This document shows, in pieces, positions 40,268 to 50,125 of a stretch of 64,000 nucleotides of DNA. The notes beneath the pieces are model-generated. The model did not search any database and was not told the origin of the DNA. It was given only the letters and a program-made list of their open reading frames with translations. Location of the stretch: contig NZ_AUFB01000009.1 in NCBI RefSeq assembly GCF_000426285.1, positions 124,001 through 188,000 on the forward strand, written 5' to 3'. A program made the translations under genes and the position numbers. The DNA comes from Rhizobium leucaenae USDA 9039. GTDB taxonomy: Bacteria > Pseudomonadota > Alphaproteobacteria > Rhizobiales > Rhizobiaceae. Every line of letters begins with the position of its first letter. Position 1 is the stretch's first letter.

Positions 40268-41125
40268 ATGCTTGATCTCACGCAGTTGCGCAGCTTCGTT
40301 GCCGTCGAGCAGATGGGCAGTTTTACGCTCGCTGCCGAGCGGCTCGGCCTTGGTCAATCCACCGTCAGCCAGCATATCCAGCGGCTGGAGACCACGCTCG
40401 GCCGCAAGCTTCTGGCGCGCGACACGCATCGGGTGGTGTTGACGGGTGACGGCGAGGCGCTGCTTGGCCATGCCCGGCAGATGCTGTCAATCGAGGGGGA
40501 GGTGCAGCAGCTCTTTGCCGGCAACAGCCTGCGCGGCAATCTGCGGCTCGGTGTCTCGGAAGATTTCGTCACCAGCCGTTTGCCGGATGTGCTGGAGGAA
40601 TTCGTTCGCTCGCATCCCTCCGTCGATCTTGAATTGACGGTCGCTCTCAGTGGCACGCTCTATGAGATGCAGGACAATGGCGACCTCGATCTCGTTCTTG
40701 CCAAGCGCCGTCTCGGCGATGCCAGGGGAAAGCTGGTCTATCGCGAGCCGCTGGTCTGGCTGGCGCGGGATCCGGAGCGCGTTCGGACGCTTGCCGCGCC
40801 TTTGCCGTTGATCGCCTTTCCGGCCCCAAGCGTCACCCGTGCCGTGGCACTCGAGGCTCTGCGCCGCCAGCAGGTGCCATGGCGTATCGTTTGCACCTGC
40901 GGCAGTCTCAGCGGCTTGACGGCGGCGGCGCGGGCCGGCATGGGCGTCCTCGTTCAGCCCCGCAGCATGGCCCCGACGGGACTGTCGGAAATTGCGCCCG
41001 GATGGCTGCCGGCACTAGAGGATGTGGAATTCGTGTTGGTACCGCGCAAGGGAGCGGATCAATTGCTGGTCAGCGCCCTGTCGGAGGATATTCTGGCGAA
41101 GGTGCGGGGCCTGAGATCTGCCTGA
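40268..41125 (+). CDS. LysR family transcriptional regulator
   Basis: The 285-residue regulator has an N-terminal winged helix-turn-helix (MLDLTQLRSFVAVEQMGSFT, then AAERLGLGQSTVSQHIQRLE) and a C-terminal substrate-binding domain. ATG at 40268 is preferred, with AGGA eight to ten bases upstream; ATG at 40259 in the same frame would add three residues. It is divergent from the SBF-type transporter, which is its probable target; the inducer would then be the transported compound or a product of it. Confidence 0.92.
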   Translation: MLDLTQLRSFVAVEQMGSFTLAAERLGLGQSTVSQHIQRLETTLGRKLLARDTHRVVLTGDGEALLGHARQMLSIEGEVQQLFAGNSLRGNLRLGVSEDFVTSRLPDVLEEFVRSHPSVDLELTVALSGTLYEMQDNGDLDLVLAKRRLGDARGKLVYREPLVWLARDPERVRTLAAPLPLIAFPAPSVTRAVALEALRRQQVPWRIVCTCGSLSGLTAAARAGMGVLVQPRSMAPTGLSEIAPGWLPALEDVEFVLVPRKGADQLLVSALSEDILAKVRGLRSA

Positions 41126-41190
41126 TCGGTCGGATCGATTGGTTCTCGGTGTCGGAAAAATATTTTCTCTCAAATAGATAGGGCAAAAAG

Positions 41191-41226
41191 TCGGCAGGAG
41201 TTCCTTCGCCGGCTGCCGATTCTCTT
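41191..41226 (+). terminator. Probable terminator of the LysR gene
   Basis: TCGGCAG and CTGCCGA pair around a 15-nt region that can fold further; the tail is TTCTCTT. It lies about 65 bases after the stop. Confidence 0.5.
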
Positions 41227-41327
41227 CAAGCGTGTCCCACCTTTTCGATTCACGCATTCAGGTTGGAGTCAGCTTGTGGTGGTACGATTCTGGTTGATGA
41301 ACGAGCTGAGCCGAGGAAATCAGCCCG

Positions 41328-41456
41328 ATGAAATATGGTGCGATGTTTATTTGCGGACTGGTCGCCTGCGTCATGGCGATGACGGTCATAACCCGCCACA
41401 TGCCGGGCCAAGACGTTTCACATTCCGCATTGTTTGTGCACCCAAATCAAAACTGA
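41328..41456 (+). CDS. Possible 42-residue membrane or secreted peptide
   Basis: The frame reads MKYGAMFICGLVACVMAMTV and then a polar tail to the stop at 41456. The first 21 residues would make one membrane segment or signal peptide; two cysteines lie within it. GAGGAA is present about 12 bases before the ATG, a rather long spacing. A good plus-strand terminator (41474-41518) follows directly, which supports a transcript here. No homologue is known to me; it could be a small membrane protein or chance. Confidence 0.45.
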   Translation: MKYGAMFICGLVACVMAMTVITRHMPGQDVSHSALFVHPNQN

Positions 41457-41473
41457 CCTCCAAATGAGGTGCT

Positions 41474-41518
41474 GAGCGCCGCTATGTCCCACTGGAACAG
41501 CCACGGCGCTCCTTTTTT
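41474..41518 (+). terminator. Rho-independent terminator after the 42-residue ORF
   Basis: GAGCGCCG and CGGCGCTC form a perfect 8-bp stem around a 22-nt loop, followed by CTTTTTT on the plus strand. The T run points to plus-strand transcripts, not to the convergent aldolase gene. Confidence 0.7.
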
Positions 41519-41526
41519 CCTTTAAA

Positions 41527-42573
41527 TCAAGCTAGGCAAGCCAGGAAGCCGGTGACATCGTCGTTGGTCGTGGCGAAGCTGGTGACGAGGCGGATCAGGG
41601 TCTCGTTTCCGCTCACCAGTTCGGGCTGTGATTCCGGGATCGGCCATTCGTAGAACTTCGCGCCCTTGTCCTCGGCGGTCTTTGCAGCCGATTTCGAAAT
41701 AATCGCAAAGACCTCGTTCGAAGCCGTCGGCCAGGCGAGGCGCGCGGTAGACGCCTGTTCGATGCCGGCGCGCAGGCGATCGGCCATGCGGTTGGAATGG
41801 CGGGCAAGGTCGAGCCATAGGCCATCTTCGAAATAGCCATCGAACTGAGCGGCGATAAAACGCGATTTCGAGAAAAGCTGGGCAGCGCGTTTGCGGATGA
41901 AATGCATCTCCTTCGCCTGCTCCGGATTGAAGAAGACGATTGCCTCCGCGCACCAGCAGCCATTCTTGGTGCCGCCGAAGGAAAGAATATCGACGCCGCG
42001 CTTCCAGGTCATTTCCGCCGGGCTGACCCCCAGCGCGACCAGCGCATTGGCGAAACGGGCGCCATCCATGTGCAGCGGCAGACCGTTTGCTTTGCAGACG
42101 GTGGCAATGGCATCGATTTCAGCGAGCGAATAGACCGTGCCGATCTCGGTCGCCTGCGTAATGGTCACTGCCGCGGCACGGCCATGATGAAGGGCATCCT
42201 GCGGGAAGCGGGCGACCTTCGTCGTCAGCGCCTTTGGATCGATTTTGCCGAGGACGCCCTCGACCGTTGCCAGCCGTGCGCCGCTAAAGAAATCCGGCGC
42301 CCCGCATTCGTCCTCGGCCACATGTGCTTCTGGGTGGCAGAAGCTGATGCCGCCCGGCTTCTGAACGCTGGCGAGCGACAGAGAATTGGCGGCCGTGCCG
42401 GTCGCGACGAAGAAGACGGCGACGTCACGCTCGAAGATTTCGGAGAACTTGGCTTCAATCTTCTGGTCGAGATCGCTAGTGCCGTAGGCTGCGGCAAAAC
42501 CGCCGGATTCGGCAAAAAGGCGTTGCGCGATCTTGGGATGGGCGCCTGCCCAATTATCGGAGGCAAAAAACAT
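41527..42573 (-). CDS. ltaE: Low-specificity L-threonine aldolase
   Basis: This pyridoxal-phosphate enzyme splits threonine (and allo-threonine) into glycine and acetaldehyde. It has 348 residues. Typical parts are the start SDNWAGAHPKIAQRL, AVFFVATGTAANSLSL, the cofactor Asp in LHMDGARFANALV and the Schiff-base lysine in ILSFGGTKNGCW. Length matches the family. It is a single gene; the product glycine links loosely to the folate one-carbon genes of the sox cluster, but they are far apart. Confidence 0.93.
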   Translation of the reverse strand: MFFASDNWAGAHPKIAQRLFAESGGFAAAYGTSDLDQKIEAKFSEIFERDVAVFFVATGTAANSLSLASVQKPGGISFCHPEAHVAEDECGAPDFFSGARLATVEGVLGKIDPKALTTKVARFPQDALHHGRAAAVTITQATEIGTVYSLAEIDAIATVCKANGLPLHMDGARFANALVALGVSPAEMTWKRGVDILSFGGTKNGCWCAEAIVFFNPEQAKEMHFIRKRAAQLFSKSRFIAAQFDGYFEDGLWLDLARHSNRMADRLRAGIEQASTARLAWPTASNEVFAIISKSAAKTAEDKGAKFYEWPIPESQPELVSGNETLIRLVTSFATTNDDVTGFLACLA

Positions 42574-43141
42574 GGATGTGCACCAACTGAATCAACAGGA
42601 CTGCGGGGAGGGTTCGCAGAGATCGGCGGACATTAATCCAATCGAGCAGGGGATCAAGAGCGCCATGCCGAAGGACACATCACAGAAATTGATCTACGCA
42701 ATCAACAAACAAAATGATGCGACGCAGCGAAACTTTGTTGCTTGGATTTTGAGGCATAGGCAATCTTCCGTCTTGAAGCAGCGAGATTTTGCCGTTTTGC
42801 TCTTGCGAAACCCATCACTTTCTGGCATAGAGCTGATGAATTAGGACAGGGTTGTTGTCCTATTTTGGCTGCCAAGGCCGAAGATGCGCTAGAGGGTCCT
42901 GACGATATCGGGATTTCGGGCTATAGTTATCGCGAGCATGTCCTATGGGGCCGTCAGGCGACCAGGTGGAGCGGCGGTGGAATAAGCAAGGCGCGGAACG
43001 CTGACGACGGGCCCCACCAAGGGGTCATGGTCTGCGGCCCGATCTTCACAATGCAACAGCGCTGTCGCGCGTCGGACCCAATAATGGGGCGGCGCGGGAC
43101 GAAGGATCGCCCGCGATGCGGGCCTTACCGGAGGGAAAACG
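42574..43141. other. Intergenic region upstream of gltB
   Basis: This 568-base region should contain the gltB promoter and, on the other strand, that of the aldolase gene. An open frame of about 90 codons starts at 42572 on the plus strand after GGAGG and stops at 42844, but its codon use and content do not look like a protein. Directly at its stop is a hairpin AGGACA/TGTCCT followed by ATTTT (42844-42866), a possible weak terminator. From 42870 on the DNA is GC-rich and holds no gene I can see. Confidence 0.45.
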
Positions 43142-46100
43142 ATGACGAACAGGACGCCGTCCATGACTTTTGATCACATCGCCGCAGCAAAGGCTGCCGC
43201 TACGGTCAATACGTCGAAACGCGCTGTCGGCATCCCGCCGAAACAGGGCCTTTACGATCCGCGCAATGAACATGATGCCTGCGGCGTGGGCTTCGTCGCC
43301 CATATGAAGGGTCAGAAGTCGCACCAGATCGTTCGCGACGGTCTGTTCATTCTCGAAAACCTGACGCATCGTGGCGCCGTCGGCGCAGATCCGCTCATGG
43401 GCGATGGCGCCGGCATTCTCGTACAGATTCCGGACCGTTTCTTCCGCGAGGAAATGGCCTTGCAGGGTATTACCCTGCCGAAGGCGGGCGAATATGGCGT
43501 CGGCCATTTCTTCCTGCCGCGCGATGAGGCGCTGATCGAGCATTTCAAGACCGCCATCAAGCAGGTCGTTACCGAAGAAGGCCAGGTTCTGCTCGGCTTC
43601 CGCGACGTGCCGGTCGACAATTCCTCACTTTCGAAGGCGCCCGAAATCGCTGCTACTGAGCCGCATCACGTGCAGGTCTTCATCGGCGCCGGCCGCGACG
43701 CCGGCACACATGAGGAATTCGAACGTCGCCTGTTCACCCTGCGCAAGGTGATCTCCAACCGCATCTATGCGGAATATGAAGGCGAAGAGAGCAACTTCTA
43801 CCCGGTCTCGCTGTCGAACTCGACCGTGGTCTATAAGGGCATGTTCCTCGCCTATCAGGTCGGTGCCTATTACAAGGACCTCTCCGATCCGCGTTTCGAA
43901 TCGGCGGTCGCCCTCGTGCACCAGCGTTTTTCCACCAACACCTTCCCGTCGTGGAAGCTGGCGCATCCCTACCGCATGGTTGCGCATAACGGCGAAATCA
44001 ACACGCTGCGCGGCAACGTCAACTGGATGGCGGCACGCCAGGCATCGGTGTCTTCGCCGCTGTTCGGCGACGATATCTCCAAGCTCTGGCCGATTTCCTA
44101 CGAAGGCCAGTCGGACACTGCCTGCTTCGATAACGCGCTCGAATTCCTCGTGCGCGGCGGCTATTCCATGGCGCATGCCGTGATGATGCTGATCCCGGAA
44201 GCCTGGGCGGGCAACCAGCTGATGGCGCCGGAGCGCAAGGCGTTCTACGAATATCATGCCGCCCTGATGGAGCCGTGGGATGGTCCGGCTGCCGTTGCGT
44301 TCACCGATGGCAAGCAGATCGGCGCGACGCTCGATCGCAACGGCCTGCGTCCGGCCCGCTATCTCGTCACCAACGACGATCGCGTCATTATGGCGTCCGA
44401 AGCCGGCGTTCTGCCGGTCGAGGAAGAAAAGATCATTCAGAAGTGGCGCCTGCAGCCGGGCAAGATGCTGCTCATCGATATGGAAAAGGGTCGGATCATC
44501 TCCGACGACGAGGTGAAGTCGGAGCTTGCGACCAAGCATCCCTATCGGAGCTGGCTCGACCGCACGCAACTCATCCTCGAAGACCTGAAGCCGGTGGAAC
44601 CGCGGGCGCTGCGCCGCGATGTGTCGCTGCTCGATCGCCAGCAGGCTTTCGGCTATACGCTGGAAGACACCAAAATCCTGATGTCGCCGATGGCAACGAC
44701 CGGGCAGGAGGCGATCGGCTCCATGGGCACGGATACGCCGATCTCGGCCATGTCCGACAAGCCGAAGCTGCTTTACACCTATTTCAAGCAGAACTTCGCG
44801 CAGGTCACCAACCCGCCGATCGACCCGATCCGCGAGGAGCTGGTGATGAGCCTCGTCTCCTTCATCGGCCCGCGCCCGAATCTGCTCGATCATACCGGCA
44901 TGGCCAACGCCAAGCGGTTGGAAGTCCGCCAGCCGATCCTGACCAATGGCGATCTCGAAAAGATCCGCTCGATTGGCCACACGGAAGATCGTTTCGACAC
45001 CAAGACGCTCGACTTCACCTATGATGTCGAGCGCGGCGCCGAAGGCATGCCGGAAATGCTCGACCGTCTCTGCGAGCGTGCCGAGGCCGCCGTGCGCGGC
45101 GGCTACAACATCATCGTGCTGTCGGACCGTCAGATCGGCCCGGACCGCATCGCGATCCCGGCGCTGCTCGCGACTGCGGCCGTCCACCATCATCTGATCC
45201 GCAAGGGGCTGCGCACATCGGTCGGCATCGTCGTCGAAACCGGCGAGCCGCGCGAAGTGCACCATTTCTGCCTGCTCGCCGGCTATGGCGCGGAGGCCAT
45301 CAACCCTTATCTCGCCTTCGACACGCTGCTCGACATGCATCAGCGCGGCGATTTCCCGAAGGAAGTCGACGCGAGCGAAGTCGTCTACCGCTACATCAAG
45401 GCGGTCGGCAAAGGCATCCTCAAGGTCATGTCGAAGATGGGCATCTCGACCTATCAGTCCTATTGCGGCGCGCAGATCTTCGATGCGATCGGCCTGCGGC
45501 AGGAACTGGTCGATCAATATTTCTTCGGCACGGCGACGATGATTGAAGGCATCGGTCTCGAGACCATCGCCGAGGAAACCGTTGCCCGTCACAAGTCGGC
45601 CTTCGGCCGTGATCCGATCCTGGCAAGCACGCTCGATATCGGCGGCGAATATGCCTACCGTATGCGCGGCGAAAGCCACGCCTGGACCCCGGATGCCGTC
45701 GCCGCTCTTCAGCATGCCGTGCGCGGCAATGCCGAAGACCACTATCGCGAATTTTCGGAGATGGTGAACCAGTCGGCGCTTCGGATGAACACCATCCGCG
45801 GCCTCTTCAATATCAAGGGTGCGGAAGCGCTCGGCCGCAAGCCGATTTCGATCGACGAGGTCGAGCCGGCTGCCGATATCGTCAAGCGCTTCTCGACGGG
45901 CGCCATGTCCTTCGGCTCGATCAGCCGCGAGGCACATACGACGCTGGCGATCGCCATGAACCGCATCGGCGGCAAGTCGAACACCGGCGAAGGCGGCGAG
46001 GAATCCGACCGTTACATGCCGCTCGTCGACGGCTCGCCGAACCCGGAACGCTCGGCGATCAAGCAGATCGCCTCCGGTCGCTTCGGCGTGACGACGGAAT

Positions 46101-47866
46101 ATCTGGTCAATGCCGACGTGCTGCAGATCAAGGTCGCGCAGGGTGCGAAGCCCGGCGAGGGCGGTCAGTTGCCCGGCCACAAGGTCGACGCCACCGTCGC
46201 CAAGACCCGGCATTCGACGCCGGGTGTGGGCCTGATCTCGCCGCCGCCGCACCATGACATCTATTCGATCGAGGACCTGGCGCAGCTCATCTTCGACCTG
46301 AAGAACGTCAACCCTTCGTCCGATGTCTCGGTCAAGCTCGTCTCGGAAGTCGGCGTCGGCACGGTCGCCGCCGGCGTCGCCAAGGCGCGCGCCGATCACA
46401 TCACCGTCGCCGGCTTCGATGGCGGCACCGGCGCATCGCCGCTCACCTCGCTGAAGCATGCCGGCTCGCCTTGGGAAATCGGCCTTGCCGAAACCCAGCA
46501 GACGCTGGTGCTGAACGGCTTGCGCTCACGCGTCGCCCTTCAGGTGGACGGTGGCCTGAAGACCGGCCGCGACGTCATCGTCGGCGCGCTGCTCGGTGCC
46601 GACGAATTCGGCTTTGCCACTGCGCCGTTGATAGCGGCCGGCTGCATCATGATGCGCAAGTGCCATCTCAACACCTGTCCGGTCGGCGTCGCCACGCAAG
46701 ACCCGGTTCTGCGCAAGCGCTTCAAGGGCACGCCGGAGCATGTCATCAACTACTTCTTCTTCGTTGCGCAGGAAGTGCGCGAAATCCTCGCCTCGCTCGG
46801 TGCTACCAAGCTGGACGACATCATCGGCGCTTCGGAACTGTTAGAGAAGGACGATATGCTCGCCCACTGGAAGGCCAAGGGGCTCGACTTCAGCCGCATC
46901 TTCCACAAGGTCGAGGCGCCGAAGGAAGAGACCTACTGGACGACCGTGCAGAAGCACCCGATCGTCGACATTCTCGACCGCAAGCTGATCGAGAAGGCGG
47001 AGCCGGCGCTTGCCAGCAAGACGCCCGTCGCTTTCGAAGTCGATATCAAGAACGTCGACCGCTCGGCCGGTGCGATGCTGTCCGGGGCGGTTGCCAAGCG
47101 CTACGGTCACCGCGGCCTGAAGGATGACACGATCAACGTCACGCTGAGAGGCACCGCCGGCCAGTCCTTCGGCGCGTTCCTCGCGCGCGGCGTCACCTTC
47201 AACCTCGTCGGCGATGGTAACGACTATGTGGGCAAGGGGCTTTCGGGCGGCCGTATCATCATCCGTCCGCCGGAAAACTCGCAAATCTCGGCCGAACATT
47301 CGATCATCGTCGGCAACACCGTGCTTTATGGTGCGACCGAAGGCGAATGCTATTTCCGTGGCGTCGCCGGCGAGCGTTTCGCGGTGCGCAACTCTGGCGC
47401 CATCACCGTCGTCGAGGGCGTGGGTGACCATGGCTGCGAATATATGACGGGCGGTGTCGTCGTCGTGCTCGGCGAAACCGGCCGCAACTTCGCGGCCGGC
47501 ATGTCGGGCGGCGTCGCTTACGTGCTCGACGAGAAGGGCGATTTCGCCCGCCGCTGCAATATGGCGATGGTCGAGTTGGAACCGGTTCCGGAAGAGGACG
47601 AGTTGCTGGAGAAGCTGCATCATCACGGCGGCGACCTCATGCACAAGGGACGCGTCGACGTCTCCGGTGACATGACCCGCCACGACGAAGAGCGCCTCTA
47701 CCAGTTGATTTCGAACCATTTCCACTACACTGGCTCGACGCGGGCAAAGGAAATCCTCGATCACTGGGCCGACTACCGCCCGAAATTCCGCAAGGTCATG
47801 CCGGTCGAGTACCGTCGTGCGCTGGAAGAGATGGAGCGTAGCCGGATGGGTGTTGCGGCGGAATAG
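43142..47866 (+). CDS. gltB: Glutamate synthase (NADPH) large subunit
   Basis: GltB moves the amide of glutamine onto 2-oxoglutarate, the second step of the GS-GOGAT ammonia assimilation route. The 1574-residue protein has a propeptide; Cys47 in [14 protein letters not shown] should become the N-terminal nucleophile of the glutaminase domain. It then has a central domain, the FMN-binding synthase domain ([30 protein letters not shown]), the 3Fe-4S motif [15 protein letters not shown] and a C-terminal beta-helix domain ([20 protein letters not shown]). GGAGG lies eight bases before the ATG. It is separated from gltD by a vapBC pair. Confidence 0.96.
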   Translation: MTNRTPSMTFDHIAAAKAAATVNTSKRAVGIPPKQGLYDPRNEHDACGVGFVAHMKGQKSHQIVRDGLFILENLTHRGAVGADPLMGDGAGILVQIPDRFFREEMALQGITLPKAGEYGVGHFFLPRDEALIEHFKTAIKQVVTEEGQVLLGFRDVPVDNSSLSKAPEIAATEPHHVQVFIGAGRDAGTHEEFERRLFTLRKVISNRIYAEYEGEESNFYPVSLSNSTVVYKGMFLAYQVGAYYKDLSDPRFESAVALVHQRFSTNTFPSWKLAHPYRMVAHNGEINTLRGNVNWMAARQASVSSPLFGDDISKLWPISYEGQSDTACFDNALEFLVRGGYSMAHAVMMLIPEAWAGNQLMAPERKAFYEYHAALMEPWDGPAAVAFTDGKQIGATLDRNGLRPARYLVTNDDRVIMASEAGVLPVEEEKIIQKWRLQPGKMLLIDMEKGRIISDDEVKSELATKHPYRSWLDRTQLILEDLKPVEPRALRRDVSLLDRQQAFGYTLEDTKILMSPMATTGQEAIGSMGTDTPISAMSDKPKLLYTYFKQNFAQVTNPPIDPIREELVMSLVSFIGPRPNLLDHTGMANAKRLEVRQPILTNGDLEKIRSIGHTEDRFDTKTLDFTYDVERGAEGMPEMLDRLCERAEAAVRGGYNIIVLSDRQIGPDRIAIPALLATAAVHHHLIRKGLRTSVGIVVETGEPREVHHFCLLAGYGAEAINPYLAFDTLLDMHQRGDFPKEVDASEVVYRYIKAVGKGILKVMSKMGISTYQSYCGAQIFDAIGLRQELVDQYFFGTATMIEGIGLETIAEETVARHKSAFGRDPILASTLDIGGEYAYRMRGESHAWTPDAVAALQHAVRGNAEDHYREFSEMVNQSALRMNTIRGLFNIKGAEALGRKPISIDEVEPAADIVKRFSTGAMSFGSISREAHTTLAIAMNRIGGKSNTGEGGEESDRYMPLVDGSPNPERSAIKQIASGRFGVTTEYLVNADVLQIKVAQGAKPGEGGQLPGHKVDATVAKTRHSTPGVGLISPPPHHDIYSIEDLAQLIFDLKNVNPSSDVSVKLVSEVGVGTVAAGVAKARADHITVAGFDGGTGASPLTSLKHAGSPWEIGLAETQQTLVLNGLRSRVALQVDGGLKTGRDVIVGALLGADEFGFATAPLIAAGCIMMRKCHLNTCPVGVATQDPVLRKRFKGTPEHVINYFFFVAQEVREILASLGATKLDDIIGASELLEKDDMLAHWKAKGLDFSRIFHKVEAPKEETYWTTVQKHPIVDILDRKLIEKAEPALASKTPVAFEVDIKNVDRSAGAMLSGAVAKRYGHRGLKDDTINVTLRGTAGQSFGAFLARGVTFNLVGDGNDYVGKGLSGGRIIIRPPENSQISAEHSIIVGNTVLYGATEGECYFRGVAGERFAVRNSGAITVVEGVGDHGCEYMTGGVVVVLGETGRNFAAGMSGGVAYVLDEKGDFARRCNMAMVELEPVPEEDELLEKLHHHGGDLMHKGRVDVSGDMTRHDEERLYQLISNHFHYTGSTRAKEILDHWADYRPKFRKVMPVEYRRALEEMERSRMGVAAE

Positions 47867-47882
47867 TTTGGATTTGGGCAAT

Positions 47883-47910
47883 TCCGTGATATGACATGTC
47901 ATATCACGGA
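47883..47910. promoter_or_regulatory. 28-bp perfect palindrome upstream of vapB (likely operator)
   Basis: Each half is TCCGTGATATGACA or its complement, with no spacer, centred between 47896 and 47897. It lies 16 bases after the gltB stop and immediately before the vapB ribosome-binding site (GGAGG at 47913). VapBC complexes bind palindromes of this sort and repress their own operon. The absence of a T run speaks against a terminator. Confidence 0.75.
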
Positions 47911-47922
47911 TTGGAGGCGCCT

Positions 47923-48186
47923 ATGAACGAGCACTCACAGGTCATCAAAATTGCCCAGGTTTTCAACAATGGCCGGAGCCGAGCGATTAGGATTCCGAAG
48001 GAGTTCGAATTCGATGCGGATCAAGTTGAGATTCGTATGGATGAAGATGGCGATCTGATTGTTCATCCGGTGAAACGCAGAACTTTGCTGGAAGTTTTGG
48101 CGAGCTTAGAACCGCTGCCGCCAGAAGATTGGATGCCTGAGCTCAACGACGACGACTTGCCGCCGTTGAAAGATGTGAATTTCTAA
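47923..48186 (+). CDS. vapB: VapB-type antitoxin
   Basis: The 87-residue protein has an N-terminal AbrB/SpoVT-like DNA-binding part (IKIAQVFNNGRSRAIRIPKE, about 8-27) and an acidic C-terminal tail (PLPPEDWMPELNDDDLPPLK) that would fold onto the toxin. It should neutralise VapC and repress the pair through the palindrome upstream. ATG at 47923 follows GGAGG; a start at 47896 would lie inside the palindrome. Its TAA overlaps the vapC ATG by one base. Confidence 0.88.
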   Translation: MNEHSQVIKIAQVFNNGRSRAIRIPKEFEFDADQVEIRMDEDGDLIVHPVKRRTLLEVLASLEPLPPEDWMPELNDDDLPPLKDVNF

Positions 48187-48584
48187 TGTTTTACCTGCTT
48201 GACACAAATATCCTCTCACGTCTTTCCAATGACCCACATGGTCATGTTAGCCGAAAGATCGCTGAGCTCGACGTCGATGATGTGATTACGAGTGTCATTG
48301 TTGCTGGTGAAGTTGAGTTTGGTTTGGAGTCGAAAGGGTCTGAAAGGTTACGCCTGAATATGGAGGCGATCTTACAGGCCATCAGAGTGATGCCTTTGGA
48401 GAATTCGGTCTATCGTCATTACGGATGGCTGCGGGCGGATCTCAAAAGGAAAGGTACTCCTATTGGTCCGAACGATCTTTGGATCGCTGCCCACGCCCTA
48501 GCGCTGGATGCGGTGCTGGTGACGGACAATGAGGGTGAATTCTCCCGCGTGCCGGGATTGAAGGTGGAAAACTGGCTGCGTTAG
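48186..48584 (+). CDS. vapC: VapC-type PIN-domain toxin
   Basis: This 132-residue PIN-domain ribonuclease shows the acidic metal site: Asp6 (YLLDTNIL), Glu42 (GEVEFGL), Asp97 (PNDLWIAAHAL) and Asp114 (VTDNEGEF). VapC proteins typically cut initiator tRNA or other RNAs when freed from VapB. Start and stop overlap with vapB by one base shows coupled translation. All catalytic residues are present, so the toxin should be active. It lies between gltB and gltD, on the same strand. Confidence 0.9.
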   Translation: MFYLLDTNILSRLSNDPHGHVSRKIAELDVDDVITSVIVAGEVEFGLESKGSERLRLNMEAILQAIRVMPLENSVYRHYGWLRADLKRKGTPIGPNDLWIAAHALALDAVLVTDNEGEFSRVPGLKVENWLR

Positions 48585-48612
48585 TAGCGTTTTGATGAAT
48601 AGGGACGAAAGC

Positions 48613-50067
48613 ATGGGCAAGGTAACAGGCTTCTTGGAAATCGACCGGCAGGTTGGCAAGTATCAGCCGGCGTCTGATCGCATCCGGCATTTCCGCGAAT
48701 TCACGATCCCCATGTCGGACCAGGAAGTCCAGAAACAGGCCGCGCGTTGCATGGACTGTGGCATTCCCTATTGCCACGGCCCGACCGGCTGCCCGGTTCA
48801 CAACCAGATTCCGGACTGGAACGACCTCGTCTACAACAACAATTGGGAAGAGGCGATCCGCAACCTGCATTCGACCAATAACTTCCCGGAATTCACCGGC
48901 CGCGTCTGCCCCGCGCCTTGCGAGGAAGCCTGCACGCTGAACCTCGAGGACGCGCCGGTTGCGATCAAGACGGTCGAACAGGCGATTGCCGATAAGGCCT
49001 ATGAACTCGGCTTCATCCGTCCGGAGCCGGCAACGGTCCATACGGGCAAGAAGGTCGCCGTCATCGGCTCCGGCCCCGCCGGCATGGCAGCCGCTCAGCA
49101 GCTTGGCCGCGCCGGCCATGAAGTCCATGTCTATGAGCGCGAGACGAAGCCCGGCGGGCTGCTGCGCTACGGCATTCCGGACTTCAAGATGGAGAAGAAC
49201 TTCATCGACCGCCGCGTCGAGCAGATGAAGGGCGAAGGCGTGACCTTCCATTGCGGCGTCAACGTCGGCGTCGACGTCAAGGTCGAGCAGCTTCTGGCGG
49301 ACTATGATGCTGTGCTCTATTGCGGCGGCTCGGAAACTCCGCGCGAAGCCGGCATTCCCGGCACGACGCTCGCCGGCGTTCATGACGCCATGCCCTATCT
49401 CGTGCAGCAGAATCGCCGCGTTGGCCGCGAAAACATCGACAGCATCGGCTGGCCGTCCGACCCGATCCTGGCGGGTGGCAAGCATATTGTCGTCGTCGGT
49501 GGCGGCGATACGGCATCCGACTGCGTCGGCACCGCTTTCCGCCAGGGCGCCGTCAAGGTGACCCAGCTCGACATCCGCCCGCAGCCGCCGGAAAAGGAAG
49601 ACAAGCTTGCCGTCTGGCCCTTCTGGGCGACGAAGATGCGCACCTCCTCCTCCCAAGCCGAGGGCGCTGTGCGCGAATTCCAGGTGGCAACGCTCGAGTT
49701 CATAGGCGAAGACGGTGTGCTGACTGGCGTAAAGTGCTGCGAAGTCGATGAGCGCCGCAAGCCGATCGCCGGCACGGAATTCGTCATCCGTGCCGATCTC
49801 GCCTTCATCGCCATCGGCTTCCGCGGCCCGTTCACCGATAGCGTGCTGAAGGAACTCGACGGCAAGCTGACGCTCAACACCGACAAGCGCGGCTCGACCA
49901 ATGTCGTTGCCGACGACAAGGGCTACAAGACGTCCGTCGACAAGCTCTGGACCGCCGGCGACGTCCGCCGCGGCCAGTCCCTGGTCGTCTGGGCCATCCG
50001 CGAAGGCCGCCAGGCCGCCCGCGCAATCGACGAGGCCCTGATGGGGTCAACGGTGCTGCCGCGGTAA
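48613..50067 (+). CDS. gltD: Glutamate synthase (NADPH) small subunit
   Basis: GltD passes electrons from NADPH through FAD and iron-sulphur clusters to GltB. The 484-residue protein has N-terminal cysteine motifs ([19 protein letters not shown] and [12 protein letters not shown]), an FAD motif [18 protein letters not shown] and an NADPH motif [17 protein letters not shown] at 48613 follows GGGACG and gives the known N-terminus [12 protein letters not shown]. It starts 28 bases after vapC, so it is likely read from the gltB or vapBC transcript. Confidence 0.95.
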   Translation: MGKVTGFLEIDRQVGKYQPASDRIRHFREFTIPMSDQEVQKQAARCMDCGIPYCHGPTGCPVHNQIPDWNDLVYNNNWEEAIRNLHSTNNFPEFTGRVCPAPCEEACTLNLEDAPVAIKTVEQAIADKAYELGFIRPEPATVHTGKKVAVIGSGPAGMAAAQQLGRAGHEVHVYERETKPGGLLRYGIPDFKMEKNFIDRRVEQMKGEGVTFHCGVNVGVDVKVEQLLADYDAVLYCGGSETPREAGIPGTTLAGVHDAMPYLVQQNRRVGRENIDSIGWPSDPILAGGKHIVVVGGGDTASDCVGTAFRQGAVKVTQLDIRPQPPEKEDKLAVWPFWATKMRTSSSQAEGAVREFQVATLEFIGEDGVLTGVKCCEVDERRKPIAGTEFVIRADLAFIAIGFRGPFTDSVLKELDGKLTLNTDKRGSTNVVADDKGYKTSVDKLWTAGDVRRGQSLVVWAIREGRQAARAIDEALMGSTVLPR

Positions 50068-50090
50068 AAGCTTCGGCATTATCGAAGGTC

Positions 50091-50125
50091 AAGAAAGGCT
50101 CTGCTTCGGCGGAGCCTTTCTTTCA
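50091..50125 (+). terminator. Strong bidirectional terminator at the end of gltD
   Basis: A stem of about 14 bp (AAGAAAGGCTCTGC with GCGGAGCCTTTCTT) closes a TTCG tetraloop, with T-rich flanks on both sides. Its last bases overlap the stop codon of the convergent serine hydrolase gene at 50123-50125. Confidence 0.85.

Noticed and set aside
42572..42844. 91-codon plus-strand frame with a GGAGG site, facing away from ltaE
   Set aside because: The ribosome-binding site is within the antisense of the ltaE start and the product has no protein-like pattern. The hairpin at its end keeps it mildly interesting, but it is not supported enough as a gene.
43625..46459. 944-codon minus-strand frame over gltB
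   Set aside because: Very long, but gltB carries all family motifs in the other strand and this frame has none. Codon bias in GC-rich genes often leaves such frames open.
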